Shown: positions 11,332 to 21,600 of the stretch, one piece after another
Position numbering within the stretch: position 1 is the stretch's first letter
Layout: each line of letters starts with the position of its first letter
Assembly: GCF_026153515.1 (NCBI RefSeq)
Contig: NZ_CP110644.1
Coordinates: 718,501 to 782,500, forward strand
Origin: Pseudomonas sp. KU26590
GTDB lineage: Bacteria > Pseudomonadota > Gammaproteobacteria > Pseudomonadales > Pseudomonadaceae
DNA length: 64,000 nucleotides
Reading direction: 5' to 3'
Translations under genes and position numbers: made by a program
The notes under the pieces: model-generated
Database searches by the model: none
What the model saw: only the letters and a program-made list of their open reading frames with translations
What the model was told of the DNA's origin: nothing

Positions 11332-11373
11332 CCGGCGAAGCCGGTCCGCCGAAAACCGGAAGGCCGGTTTTCG
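11332..11373 (-). other. intra-operon double hairpin between otnC and gntP-type gene
   Basis: A perfect 10-bp stem with 4-nt loop (CGAAAACCGG, AAGG, CCGGTTTTCG; 11350-11373) stands next to a 5-bp stem CCGGC-GAA-GCCGG (11332-11344). There is no U-tract in the direction of transcription. It is more likely an RNA stabiliser or processing site, which would set different levels for enzyme and transporter parts of the operon, than a terminator. Confidence 0.55.
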
Positions 11374-11391
11374 ATCTAAACGCCGTTGGGG

Positions 11392-12054
11392 TTACCAGTT
11401 CACGCCAAACGTCTGGCGCAGTTCTTCCAGCGCCGCTGCGTCCAGCGGTTCAGGTTTGGGGTTGCTCATCAGCCAGAGGCGAGCCGTCTCCTCCAGCTCT
11501 TCCAGCGCATAAGAAGCCTTGGCGACCGAGCTTTCCCAGATCACCGGGCCTAGCCGCTCAAGCATTACGCCGCGCACGCTGTTCGCCAGTTTCGCCACTT
11601 GATCGGCGACGTTCGGCGAGCCGGGGCGTTCGTAAGCAATCAACGGAATGTGCCCAACTTTCATCACTTGATACGGCGTGATGGGCGGGAGGATGTCGTC
11701 CGGTTTCCAGACGCCGGCCAGTGTCAGCGCGACCAGATGCGTCGAGTGGGTGTGCACCACGCCGCCGACGCCAGGATTGCGGTCGTAGACCTGACGATGC
11801 AGGGCCAGCGTCTTCGACGGCTTGTCGCCGGAGACCCATTCGCCGGCCAGATTGACCTTGGCGATGGCATCAGGATCGAGACGCCCCAGGCAGGCGTCGG
11901 TTGGCGTGATCAGCCAGCCGTCGTCGAGGCGCGCGCTGATGTTGCCAGCGCTGCCGACGGTATAGCCGCGCCCAAACAGCAGGCGGCCGATGGCGCAGAT
12001 TTCTTCACGCTGTTTGTTTTCGGCGCTCACTGAACTGCTGGTTACGTTGCTCAT
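11392..12054 (-). CDS. otnC: 3-oxo-tetronate 4-phosphate decarboxylase (class II aldolase family)
   Basis: 220 residues with the class II aldolase/adducin fold. GNISARLDDG near residue 37 and the zinc-binding VVHTHSTH are the family signatures. In the tetronate pathway OtnC decarboxylates 3-oxo-tetronate 4-phosphate to dihydroxyacetone phosphate, which enters glycolysis. Its ATG overlaps the otnK stop codon (ATGA), implying translational coupling. Related families include L-fuculose-phosphate aldolases; the neighbours decide the call. Confidence 0.92.
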   Translation of the reverse strand: MSNVTSSSVSAENKQREEICAIGRLLFGRGYTVGSAGNISARLDDGWLITPTDACLGRLDPDAIAKVNLAGEWVSGDKPSKTLALHRQVYDRNPGVGGVVHTHSTHLVALTLAGVWKPDDILPPITPYQVMKVGHIPLIAYERPGSPNVADQVAKLANSVRGVMLERLGPVIWESSVAKASYALEELEETARLWLMSNPKPEPLDAAALEELRQTFGVNW

Positions 12055-13352
12055 CGGGCATCCCCCGCCAGTTGCTTGAGGGCTTTGTCGAAGAAGTCGC
12101 GGCCACCGAAATTTCCGGACTTCAGCGCCAGAGCCAGAGGCATCGCGCCGCTGCTGATGGTCGCCGGAACCCCCGGGTCGATCTGCGCGCCGATCTTCAG
12201 CAGGCTCACGCCCAAGGCCTGAACCACGGCGCCGGAGGTTTCGCCGCCGGCGACGACAAAGCGTTTCACGCCCGCCTCCAGCAGGCCGCGAGCGATCTGC
12301 CCCAGCGCGTCTTCGACCAGCGCGCCGGCACGTTCAACACCCAGTTTTTGCTGCACGGCTTTGACTTCTTCCGGGCTGCTGGTGGCGTAGATCAATACGG
12401 TTTGCCCGGCATCGCGGGCGAACGCCAATGCGTCTGCCACCACAGATTTGCCCTCAGCCAATGCCAATGGATCAATGCGCAAGGCCGGTCGGTTAGCCTC
12501 AAGCCAGGCGGCAACCTGACCGTTGGTGGCGACCGATGCGCTGCCCGCCAATACCACTTCGCCGCCGTCGACGTGCTCAAGCTTCGCCGCGTCGATGTCA
12601 CGCAACTTGCCCGCTTTGCGGAAATTGCCCGGCAAGCCCAGCGCCAGACCCGAGCCGCCGGTGAGCAGCGGCAGGTCGGCGCAGGCTTCGCCCAGCGTGT
12701 ACAAATCAGCGTCAGACAGCGCGTCGGCAACTGCCATGACCACGCCCTCTGCACGCAGCTCTTCGATGCGCGCACGCACGCCATCGACGCCTCTGGCGAT
12801 GCTGTCGTAGCGCAGCAAGCCCACTTTTTGCGTGGTCTGTGATTGCAGCACGCGGACCAGATTGGCATCGGTCATCGGCGTCAGCGGATGGTTTTGCATG
12901 CCGCATTCGCTGAGCAGTTGGTCCTGCACGAACAAGTGACCACGGAAAATTGTGCGACCGTTTTCCGGGAACGCCGGGCAGGCCAGGGTGAAGTCGCTGT
13001 TCAGCGCCTTGAGCAGCGCTTCGCTCACCTGGCCGATGTTGCCTTTGGCGGTAGAATCGAACGTCGAGCAGTACTTGAAGAAGATCTGCTCACAGCCCTG
13101 ATCACGCAGCCATTGCAGCGCGGCGAGGGATTCTTCAACGGCTTCTGCGGCCGGCGTGGTACGGGATTTCAGCGCGATAACGATGGCGTCGGCATCCAGT
13201 TCAGCCAGGCTGTCGGCGCTCGGGATACCAATGCTTTGCACGGTGCGCATGCCGCCCCGCACCAGCATGTTGGCCAGGTCGGTGGCGCCGGTGAAGTCAT
13301 CGGCAATGCAGCCCAACAGAGGGCGCGGAGTCGTGGTGCTCATCAGCGTCAT
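12051..13352 (-). CDS. otnK: 3-oxo-tetronate kinase
   Basis: 433 residues of the four-carbon acid sugar kinase family (DUF1537). The N-terminal GCIADDFTGATDLANML motif and the C-terminal VVAGGETSGAVVQALG nucleotide-binding motif are both present. It phosphorylates 3-oxo-tetronate at C4 with ATP. It starts just after the ltnD stop codon; an ATG three codons inside (13343) is an equally good start. Together with LtnD, OtnI and OtnC it completes the route from L-threonate to dihydroxyacetone phosphate. Confidence 0.92.
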   Translation of the reverse strand: MTLMSTTTPRPLLGCIADDFTGATDLANMLVRGGMRTVQSIGIPSADSLAELDADAIVIALKSRTTPAAEAVEESLAALQWLRDQGCEQIFFKYCSTFDSTAKGNIGQVSEALLKALNSDFTLACPAFPENGRTIFRGHLFVQDQLLSECGMQNHPLTPMTDANLVRVLQSQTTQKVGLLRYDSIARGVDGVRARIEELRAEGVVMAVADALSDADLYTLGEACADLPLLTGGSGLALGLPGNFRKAGKLRDIDAAKLEHVDGGEVVLAGSASVATNGQVAAWLEANRPALRIDPLALAEGKSVVADALAFARDAGQTVLIYATSSPEEVKAVQQKLGVERAGALVEDALGQIARGLLEAGVKRFVVAGGETSGAVVQALGVSLLKIGAQIDPGVPATISSGAMPLALALKSGNFGGRDFFDKALKQLAGDAR

Positions 13353-13353
13353 C

Positions 13354-14259
13354 TCAGTTGTTTTCAGGCTTGGCGGTCGGCAGTTCGATGCCCGGGAAAA
13401 TCTTGATCACGGCGGAGTCATCCTCACGACCAAAGCCAGCGGTGGAGGCTTGCATGAACATCTGGTGGGCGGTGGACGACAGCGGCAGCGGGAATTTGCT
13501 GGCGCGGGCGGTATCCAGCACCAGGCCCAGGTCTTTGACGAAGATGTCCACGGCCGACAGCGGCGTGTAGTCCGCCTTGAGAATGTGCGGTACGCGGTTC
13601 TCGAACATCCACGAGTTACCGGCGCTGTTGGTGATCACTTCGTACAGCGCGTCCGCGTCTACGCCTTCGCGCAGGCCCAGGGCCATGGCTTCGGCGCTGG
13701 CGGCGATGTGTACGCCGGCCAGCAGCTGATTGATGATTTTGACTTTCGAACCCAGGCCATGAACGTCGCCCAGGCGATACACCTTGCCCGCCATGCCGTT
13801 GAGGATCGCATCGGCCTTGGCGTAGGAATCAGCCGGGCCGGAGGTCATCATGGTCATCTCGCCAGCGGCTGCCTTGGCCGCGCCGCCGGAGATCGGCGCG
13901 TCGAGGTAAAGAAGGCCTTTTTCGGTGAGGCGCTGACCCAGTTCGATGGCGAAGGTCGGTGCGACCGTAGCGCAACCAATGATCAGGCTGCCCGGGCGCA
14001 GAGCGGCGACTGCGCCGTTGTCGCCGAACAATACGGTTTCGGTCTGCTCGGCATTGACCACGACGGTGATGATCACGTCGCAGGCAGCGGCCATAGTCGC
14101 AGGAGATTCACAGGCAACGCCGCCTTCGCTGGCGAATTGCTCGGTCACGGCAGCGCGCACGTCACAGGCATGAACGTTGAAGCCGCTGCGCAGCAGGGAG
14201 CGCGCAATGCCCAGGCCCATCGCACCCAGACCAATGACGCCGACATTCTTGTTATTCAT
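13354..14259 (-). CDS. ltnD: L-threonate dehydrogenase
   Basis: 301 residues from MNNKNVGVIG, chosen because AGGAGAG lies just upstream; the in-frame extension to 14376 crosses the promoter region. This is a beta-hydroxyacid dehydrogenase. It shows a Rossmann GLGAMGLGIA near the N-terminus, the substrate loop DAPISGGAAKA and the catalytic-lysine region SKVKIINQLL. It oxidises L-threonate to 2-oxo-tetronate with NAD+. It is the promoter-proximal gene of the operon, and its control region at 14260-14400 faces the DeoR-type regulator. Confidence 0.92.
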   Translation of the reverse strand: MNNKNVGVIGLGAMGLGIARSLLRSGFNVHACDVRAAVTEQFASEGGVACESPATMAAACDVIITVVVNAEQTETVLFGDNGAVAALRPGSLIIGCATVAPTFAIELGQRLTEKGLLYLDAPISGGAAKAAAGEMTMMTSGPADSYAKADAILNGMAGKVYRLGDVHGLGSKVKIINQLLAGVHIAASAEAMALGLREGVDADALYEVITNSAGNSWMFENRVPHILKADYTPLSAVDIFVKDLGLVLDTARASKFPLPLSSTAHQMFMQASTAGFGREDDSAVIKIFPGIELPTAKPENN

Positions 14260-14400
14260 GAATCTCTCCTCGGGTGAGCGCCGAAGTTCATCAGCACTCG
14301 AACGGTGTTTGTTCTGATCTGTTAAAGATAGTGAACCTGTGATCGGATAATGTGAAGTGCTTTTTTGGATTAACAAAAATTAACATTGCCACGAGCAGGC
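14260..14400 (-). promoter_or_regulatory. probable promoter/operator region of the threonate operon
   Basis: AT-rich stretch upstream of ltnD with the direct repeat TTAACA-4 nt-TTAACA (about 14370-14385, read as ttaacaaaaattaaca). DeoR/GlpR family repressors usually bind short AT-rich repeats, so this is the best place for the adjacent regulator to act. The exact operator is not determined. Confidence 0.4.
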
Positions 14401-14431
14401 GAAAAAAAGCCTCAGTCGGGGCCGAGGCTTG
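14400..14431 (-). terminator. terminator of the DeoR-type regulator gene
   Basis: On the minus strand AAGCCTC/GAGGCTT (14424-14430 with 14407-14413) forms a stem that runs directly into seven T. It lies beyond the REP doublet that follows the regulator gene. Confidence 0.75.
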
Positions 14432-14443
14432 GTACGCATCAAA

Positions 14444-14531
14444 TGTAGGAGCGCGCTTGCCCGCGATTGCGGTTTGTCTGAAACAGATATGTCTCGGACA
14501 GTCCGTCATCGCGGGCAAGCGCGCTCCTACA
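14444..14531. repeat. REP doublet, 'gtaggagcgcgcttgcccgcga' type
   Basis: TGTAGGAGCGCGCTTGCCCG and its inverted copy flank about 45 bp between the regulator stop codon and its terminator. This is the commonest REP subtype in the window (also 33382, 38205, 53038, 55864, 60434 and a degenerate copy at 62878). Confidence 0.92.
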
Positions 14532-14552
14532 GTGTTTGTGGCACTCGCTGAG

Positions 14553-15374
14553 TTAGCTTGGCTGATCCATCGACGCCAACATCAATTCAACCCCCAGCCC
14601 GCGAATGCTGTCCGCAGCGCCGTGGGCGAGGCGGTCGTCGCTGATGATCGTGTCGAACTGCTCCAGACCGGCGACCTTGTACATGCCGAACGTGCCGTAT
14701 TTCGTGCTGGTGGTCAGCAATACCGTGCGCGAGGCCGACTGCATGGCCGCCTGCTTGACCTCAACCTTCAGCGCAGAGGGCGTGGTCGTGCCTCGCTGCA
14801 GATCCCATGAGCTGGTCGACATGAACGCCACGTCGGTTGCCAGCTGCCGCAACGTCGCCGCTGCCAGCCCGCCGACACAGGACCGGTTCGGGTGGTCCAG
14901 CAAGCCGCCGGTGTGAATCACATCCACATGGGTCGCATCGGCGAGTGCATTGACCACGCCGAAATCGTTGGTGACCACTGTCATCCCCGCCAGCGCAACA
15001 ATGTGCGGGACGATTTCCAGCGTGCTGGTGCCGGCGTCCAGGTACACGGTCATCTCGGGGTGCAGCAGGCTGGCGGCCAGTTTCGCCATCGCCTGTTTGT
15101 GCGGCAGCTCTACCACTGCCTTGGACTGGTGACTGGGCTCGCTGTGAACCTGACTGGCGATGCGTACCCCGCCGGTCACCGAATAGGCACGGCCACTTTG
15201 CTCAAGCAGCGCAATGTCGCGGCGAACGGTCATGTGCGAGCAGTCGAACATTTCCATGAGCTGATGCACGCTGAGCACCTGATGCTTGCGCAACTGACGC
15301 AGCATCAACTCCCGGCGCTGATCGGGGATCATCGGCGCTGCGCCACTGAGGGTGGCGTCTTCTTCGCTGGACAT
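14553..15374 (-). CDS. DeoR/GlpR family transcriptional regulator of the threonate operon
   Basis: 273 residues from MSSEEDATL; AGGAGCC precedes this ATG. The frame opens 20 codons earlier without a comparable site. An N-terminal DeoR helix-turn-helix (DQRRELMLRQLRKHQVLSV, then DCSHMTVRRDIALLEQ) is followed by the sugar-phosphate-isomerase-like sensor domain with YLDAGTSTLE and VVTNDFGV. Such proteins repress sugar catabolic operons until a phosphorylated intermediate appears. Divided only by a REP and promoter DNA from ltnD, it most likely controls that operon; the inducer is probably a tetronate phosphate (inference). Confidence 0.9.
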   Translation of the reverse strand: MSSEEDATLSGAAPMIPDQRRELMLRQLRKHQVLSVHQLMEMFDCSHMTVRRDIALLEQSGRAYSVTGGVRIASQVHSEPSHQSKAVVELPHKQAMAKLAASLLHPEMTVYLDAGTSTLEIVPHIVALAGMTVVTNDFGVVNALADATHVDVIHTGGLLDHPNRSCVGGLAAATLRQLATDVAFMSTSSWDLQRGTTTPSALKVEVKQAAMQSASRTVLLTTSTKYGTFGMYKVAGLEQFDTIISDDRLAHGAADSIRGLGVELMLASMDQPS

Positions 15375-15485
15375 GCAGGCTCCTGGGCTACGAGATACAG
15401 CCGAGGTCGGCTGGGTGGCTGGCATCTTAGCCAATCGGGCTGCTCGTGGCAGTATCGACGAGCAACCTGCGCGCAGGTTGTTCTT

Positions 15486-15580
15486 TGTAGGACCGGCTTC
15501 AGCCGGGAAGGGGCCGGCGTGAACGCCATCAGATTTGCGGCGTGACGGGTAATGCCTTCCCGGCTAAAGCCGGTCCTACT
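15486..15580. repeat. REP doublet, 'accggcttcagccggga' type
   Basis: Inverted pair of TGTAGGACCGGCTTCAGCCG and its complement, the same subtype as 1345-1438, in the 366-bp gap between the regulator and the MAPEG gene. The rest of that gap holds only short promoter-like AT-rich DNA near 15680-15730. Confidence 0.9.
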
Positions 15581-15740
15581 CCGGTTGCGCAATGCGCCAT
15601 TGGGTGCGCGGGTGGTTGTGGTCCCGTCCGCCGTGCGTTACCTGTAAGAACCTTTCGGCGGGCCGTGGCTCTTAGCCTGTAGATAGGTATTACTCGGTAT
15701 GCTTCTGATGAAGCTCAAATTCTAAAAAAAGGATGTGGTT

Positions 15741-16127
15741 ATGACCGTTGCTTTTTGGTGCGTGTTGATCGTGATTCTGTTGCCGATAGGGTGCGCTGGC
15801 ATTGCCAAGTTCAGCAGCGGCAAATTCAGTGCACGGCACAATCATGATCCCCGGGACTTTCTCGACCGCCTCGAAGGCCTCCCGCGGCGCGCCCACAACG
15901 CGCAGCTCAATAGTTTTGAAGCGATTCCCGGGTTTGCCGCTGGCGTAATCATCGCCCACGTCGCCGGTGTCGCGCAGTTGGTCACGATCGACGTACTCGC
16001 CGTGCTGTTCGTGACCAGTCGCCTGCTCTACATCATCTTTTATCTGGCGGATCTCGCGGCGTTGCGTTCGCTGGCCTGGATCGTCGGGATGGGGCTGGTG
16101 ATTGCGCTGTTTGGCGTTTCAGTTTGA
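15741..16127 (+). CDS. MAPEG family membrane protein
   Basis: 128 residues with about four hydrophobic helices, the size of bacterial MAPEG (membrane-associated, eicosanoid and glutathione metabolism) proteins. The stretch RAHNAQLNSFEAIPGFAAGV matches the family's R-x-x-x-A-x-x-N-x-x-E-x-x-P-x-F pattern. The ATG at 15741 follows an A-rich GGA site. The function of bacterial members is poorly known; it stands alone. Confidence 0.85.
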   Translation: MTVAFWCVLIVILLPIGCAGIAKFSSGKFSARHNHDPRDFLDRLEGLPRRAHNAQLNSFEAIPGFAAGVIIAHVAGVAQLVTIDVLAVLFVTSRLLYIIFYLADLAALRSLAWIVGMGLVIALFGVSV

Positions 16128-16176
16128 TCGCTCAACGGTCGCTCTTACACCCTGAGATCTTGCCGAGAAAAAGACC

Positions 16177-16286
16177 GTGTGGGAGTGAGCTTGCTCACGA
16201 AGAGGTGAGTCCATCCGCCAAGTCTTCATCAGCGGAAATGCCGTCCTCGCGAGCAAGGTGGAGCGCCACCCCGGTCACTCCTACAC
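16177..16286. repeat. REP doublet, 'gtgggagtgagcttgctcacga' type
   Basis: TGGGAGTGAGCTTGCTCACG and a degenerate inverted copy (GCGAGCAAGGTGGAGCGCCACCC...CACTCCTACA) after the MAPEG gene. Related to the doublet at 39295-39384. Confidence 0.8.
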
Positions 16287-16313
16287 ATTAAGGACTGATG
16301 CCCGCAGACGACC

Positions 16314-16733
16314 TTACTCGTCATCCTCGTCAGGCTGAACCTTCTCCAGCTTTTCCTGCTCGGCCTGCAGTTCCTTGCGAGATTCGGCCAGCTTGTCTTT
16401 ACGCTTGTCGATTTTCTCGGGATCGCCTTTGCTCATGGCCTTGTTCAGATCCGCCTGGCGACGGCTGACTTCGCGCTTGGCATCCAGCACCTTCTGTTCC
16501 TGCTGCTTGACCACGTCGACGTCGGTGCAGTTGGCGTTCAACGCGCTCAGGGCTTTTTGCAGCCCGGCCTGTTGATCGGTATTGCCCGCCGCCTTGGCGT
16601 TCTCAATCTGAGTGGCGATGTCCTGGCGCTTGGCGGCGCATCCGGACGGTTCCGGCGCCTGCTCGGCTGCAAACACGGGCGCGGCCAGAAACCCGCACGC
16701 GGTGAATGCAAAAAGGGATGACAGGAATTTCAT
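16314..16733 (-). CDS. DUF1090 family periplasmic protein (YqjC-like)
   Basis: 139 residues: a signal peptide (about 1-22, ending VFA), then CAAKRQDIATQIENAKAAGN and a highly charged helical remainder rich in Lys, Glu and Gln. This is the DUF1090/YqjC pattern with two cysteines (GCAAK and NANCTDV). AAGGAG sits at the right distance from the chosen ATG. The function of the family is unknown; likely periplasmic coiled coil. Confidence 0.85.
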   Translation of the reverse strand: MKFLSSLFAFTACGFLAAPVFAAEQAPEPSGCAAKRQDIATQIENAKAAGNTDQQAGLQKALSALNANCTDVDVVKQQEQKVLDAKREVSRRQADLNKAMSKGDPEKIDKRKDKLAESRKELQAEQEKLEKVQPDEDDE

Positions 16734-16789
16734 GAATACTCCTTGAACACAAATGGCCGCACGCTCGACACAATCGTGCGGCCCTGAAA

Positions 16790-18544
<1,755 letters not shown>

Positions 18545-18572
18545 TTACCAGGTGTTATCCCCAGTCCAGACA

Positions 18573-18609
18573 ACGCCAAAGGTTACGGTTGATGCGTAAC
18601 CTTTGGCGT
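18573..18609. other. perfect 15-bp inverted repeat downstream of the TcA gene
   Basis: ACGCCAAAGGTTACG and CGTAACCTTTGGCGT with a 7-nt loop, 18 bp past the stop codon of the Tc toxin gene. The stem is strong but no T-run follows on either strand. It may be an atypical terminator or RNA-stabilising hairpin. Confidence 0.6.
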
Positions 18610-18626
18610 CCACAGCAAGCCATCGC

Positions 18627-21600
18627 CTACTTTTTGGCCTGCATAAGCGTTTTCACTTTGTCGGTAAACGCCTTGCCTCCATCCAGCGCCGTGTAGACGA
18701 GGTTTATCTGGATCGTTTTGATGACGGTTGTTTTTCCATCGGCAGCCAGCAGCGATTTCACAAAATCGGCATCTGTGAAGTTCAGCTGCCAGCGTGATAT
18801 GGCACCTGTGCCTTCGAAGGGAAGGTAGCGGCCATCGTGGAACATCAGCTCATACACCCAGTCAGCCTTGTCGAAGCCCAGGCCGTCGTCCGCCTCCCCG
18901 GATGACAGGGCAATTTGTTGCTGGACCCGCAGGTTCCGTTTAATGCTTCCCGGGGCCTTGGTCGCGGGCGCATACAAGTAATCCGCGCCCTCGCTGGTGG
19001 GTTCGACCAACGTCGTGCTGTCTGTTTGCGTAAGGATGGCGCAGACGTTTTCCAGGCTTGCCCCGGCTGCCGATGTCGTCACAAACGAAACCGATACGTG
19101 CCTGAGCTGACGCAGGTAATGGCCTGGGTAGTTTTTGTCGAAATCGGCGGATTTGAACTCGAATACCAGCGGGGCGCTGGCCAGCGATTTGAGGGTGGCA
19201 AGCCATTCATCTCCCGTTTGAGTGCCCCTCAAATCAACTGTTTTCTTGATGCTCAGGCGGCGCTCGTTGCACTGAATATGCGCGTTTTCCATTTCTTGCA
19301 GATCCACGAGCAAGGACTCGCCAGCCAGCATCCCCTTGTAGGAATCAACCCAAGCGCCGGTCTTGATAAAGGCAGGGCGCGTGTAGTCGCCGATTTCATA
19401 ACGCCAGGCTGCTTCGGCGCTCAGGCATAACGACAGGACGGCGTCGTAAGCCGGGGCGTACAGCAGCTCCTGACGGGCGACGAGCCAGTTATATGACGAG
19501 GGGCTGATGAAGCCGTTGGTCATCGTGGCATGCAGCTCTTCCAGATTGGCGCGTACCGCCCGGGCCTCTTCCAGGCTGATGGTAGCGGCGTTGTATTCGA
19601 GGTCGGATTCGTCCAGCTCAAAGTTCAAAGATTCGATATCCAGTTCTGCCTGCTTTAATTCGAATTGCCACTCTTGAGCACGGCGTTCATAGTCCGCTTC
19701 GGCCAGTAGGCGATCGGATACAAACATGCTGGATTCAGCGGCTATTTCCATTCCCAGCGCTGCCTTGGCCATTGAAGCGTGCGGTTTATTGCCCCCGAAC
19801 GCCATTCCATAAATGGTCGGTACCAAGCCCTCCGTTATGCCTGCCGCAATCTGGAGGGGGACCGACATTGTTTTTAGAACGGCTGCGCTCCAGATGAGAC
19901 CGGTTGCAGCCTCCTCCATCGGTGAGCGACCTGTCAGCAGCAGATTCTCGTAGTATTCCTTCCTGAAAACCGCTGCTTGTTTGCTTAGTTCAAGCAGCTT
20001 TTTCTGAGTGACTTCATCGTTGACAGCCTCCCGCTTGAGTTGCAGGGTGAAATCAGAAACGTTGATTTGTTGTTGCTTGAGCAATGCCGACAGTGTGCTG
20101 TTGAACTCATTCTCCATCAGTTTCATGTAATGGCGGCCCATGTCCTGGAGTTGCCGCACAGCGGTACGGGCCGTTGGGATCAACTCACGGAAACGATATG
20201 CAGGTATCTGCGCCCGATCACTGTTGTAAGTGTTAATGAGTTGGCCGATACCTCGCTGGCCGACGCCGAACGCGTCCACGCTCTCTGTGCGCCAGTCCAT
20301 GACGGGCAAGACTTTGCCGTCCAGCGTCAGCCCATGACGCAGGTTGAAAAGACGATGCTCCAGGGTTTTTCGGGCTGCGGCGACCCGCTCGTTGATCGGT
20401 GCGCGAAAGTGCACGCTGCTCGCGCTATTCAGGGCCACGGAAGCCCAGCGCGATACCGAGGTCCGTTCCGGTAAAGGTCCGATCAGCCTCAGCGCTTTCT
20501 GGAAACACAACCAGGCGTGATTCAGCGTGCTGGACGTGAGCTGCCGATAAAAGTGATCCCCTTGTCGCTGCCAGTTATCCACCAGCGACAGGAGCACCGC
20601 CTGCCGGTAGTAGCGCGAAAGGGTGAACGCCCGTGCCGTCGGATCAACAACCTTCTGCAGTTCGGAACCGCTGGTACCGCCCTCTGCCAGCGGTCGGGTG
20701 TTCCAAAATGGCTGACGCTCCTTGTCGTCTTTCTGTGTTCTGAAAGGGTCGAATAAATACTGCGTGTACCAACGCTCTGCCTCGTCGAACTGTTGTTGTT
20801 CACTTAAACGGGTTGCAACCAGATCTGGCAAGTGCAGAAACAGTTCGCGGAAGTAAGCGCCATTAGCGCCGTGGAAGTCGACCGGAGGTGTCTCTATGTT
20901 GGCATCAATGGTGGGTTCTTTAATCCACTGTGCCTCCCATTCCAGAGCGCGTTCCACGCTACGTGCTGCGCGAGAAACCAGCTGTTTGCCAAACAGGGTG
21001 TTAAGCCGGATGGCATTGGAGGGGAAGGTGGGGGCGTCGTCGGCCACGGCGCTCAGATCCAGGTATTGGGCTTGTTCGGTGTTCCTTCTTATCGCGATGT
21101 CCCATTTTTCGTCCGTGCCCAGTGCCTGCACATCGAAGGTGGTGAATACGTTCTGCAACGGTTCGCCTGCCTCACACAGCGCAAACATGTACTGACCAGA
21201 ATCTTTGTACGGGTAGTCGCGAGTGATGACGGCGTTACCGTCTGCGACGACGCTTTCTTCGGTCAGCCGGGTAAATGCCTTGTCCTTAGGCCCTTTGGCA
21301 TAAAGCCGAAGTTCTATTTTTTCGTAGGCCTTCGGGTTAACGACGACGTCCACGGGCAGAGAGGCGATCAACTGGTCTTTGAGATAGAACTCGATCCTTA
21401 GACTGTCTTCGAGCAGGTAGCGGGCTTTTTCCAGTTTCAGGTTAACGGTCCACCGTTCAGGGCTGGTTGCTTCAGGTAGTGTTTCGGGTTTGGCCTGAAT
21501 CTTCTTGTTGTCATCGGTGACTGAATAGCCAATGCTGAGTGGGCGTTTTTCAGCAGTATTAACGGTGATTGGAAGCTGAAAACCTATGTCCCTGTCGTCA

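Noticed and set aside
18553..18561. TTATCCCCA near ligB as another DnaA box
   Set aside because: One mismatch at a conserved position and isolated from any other box.
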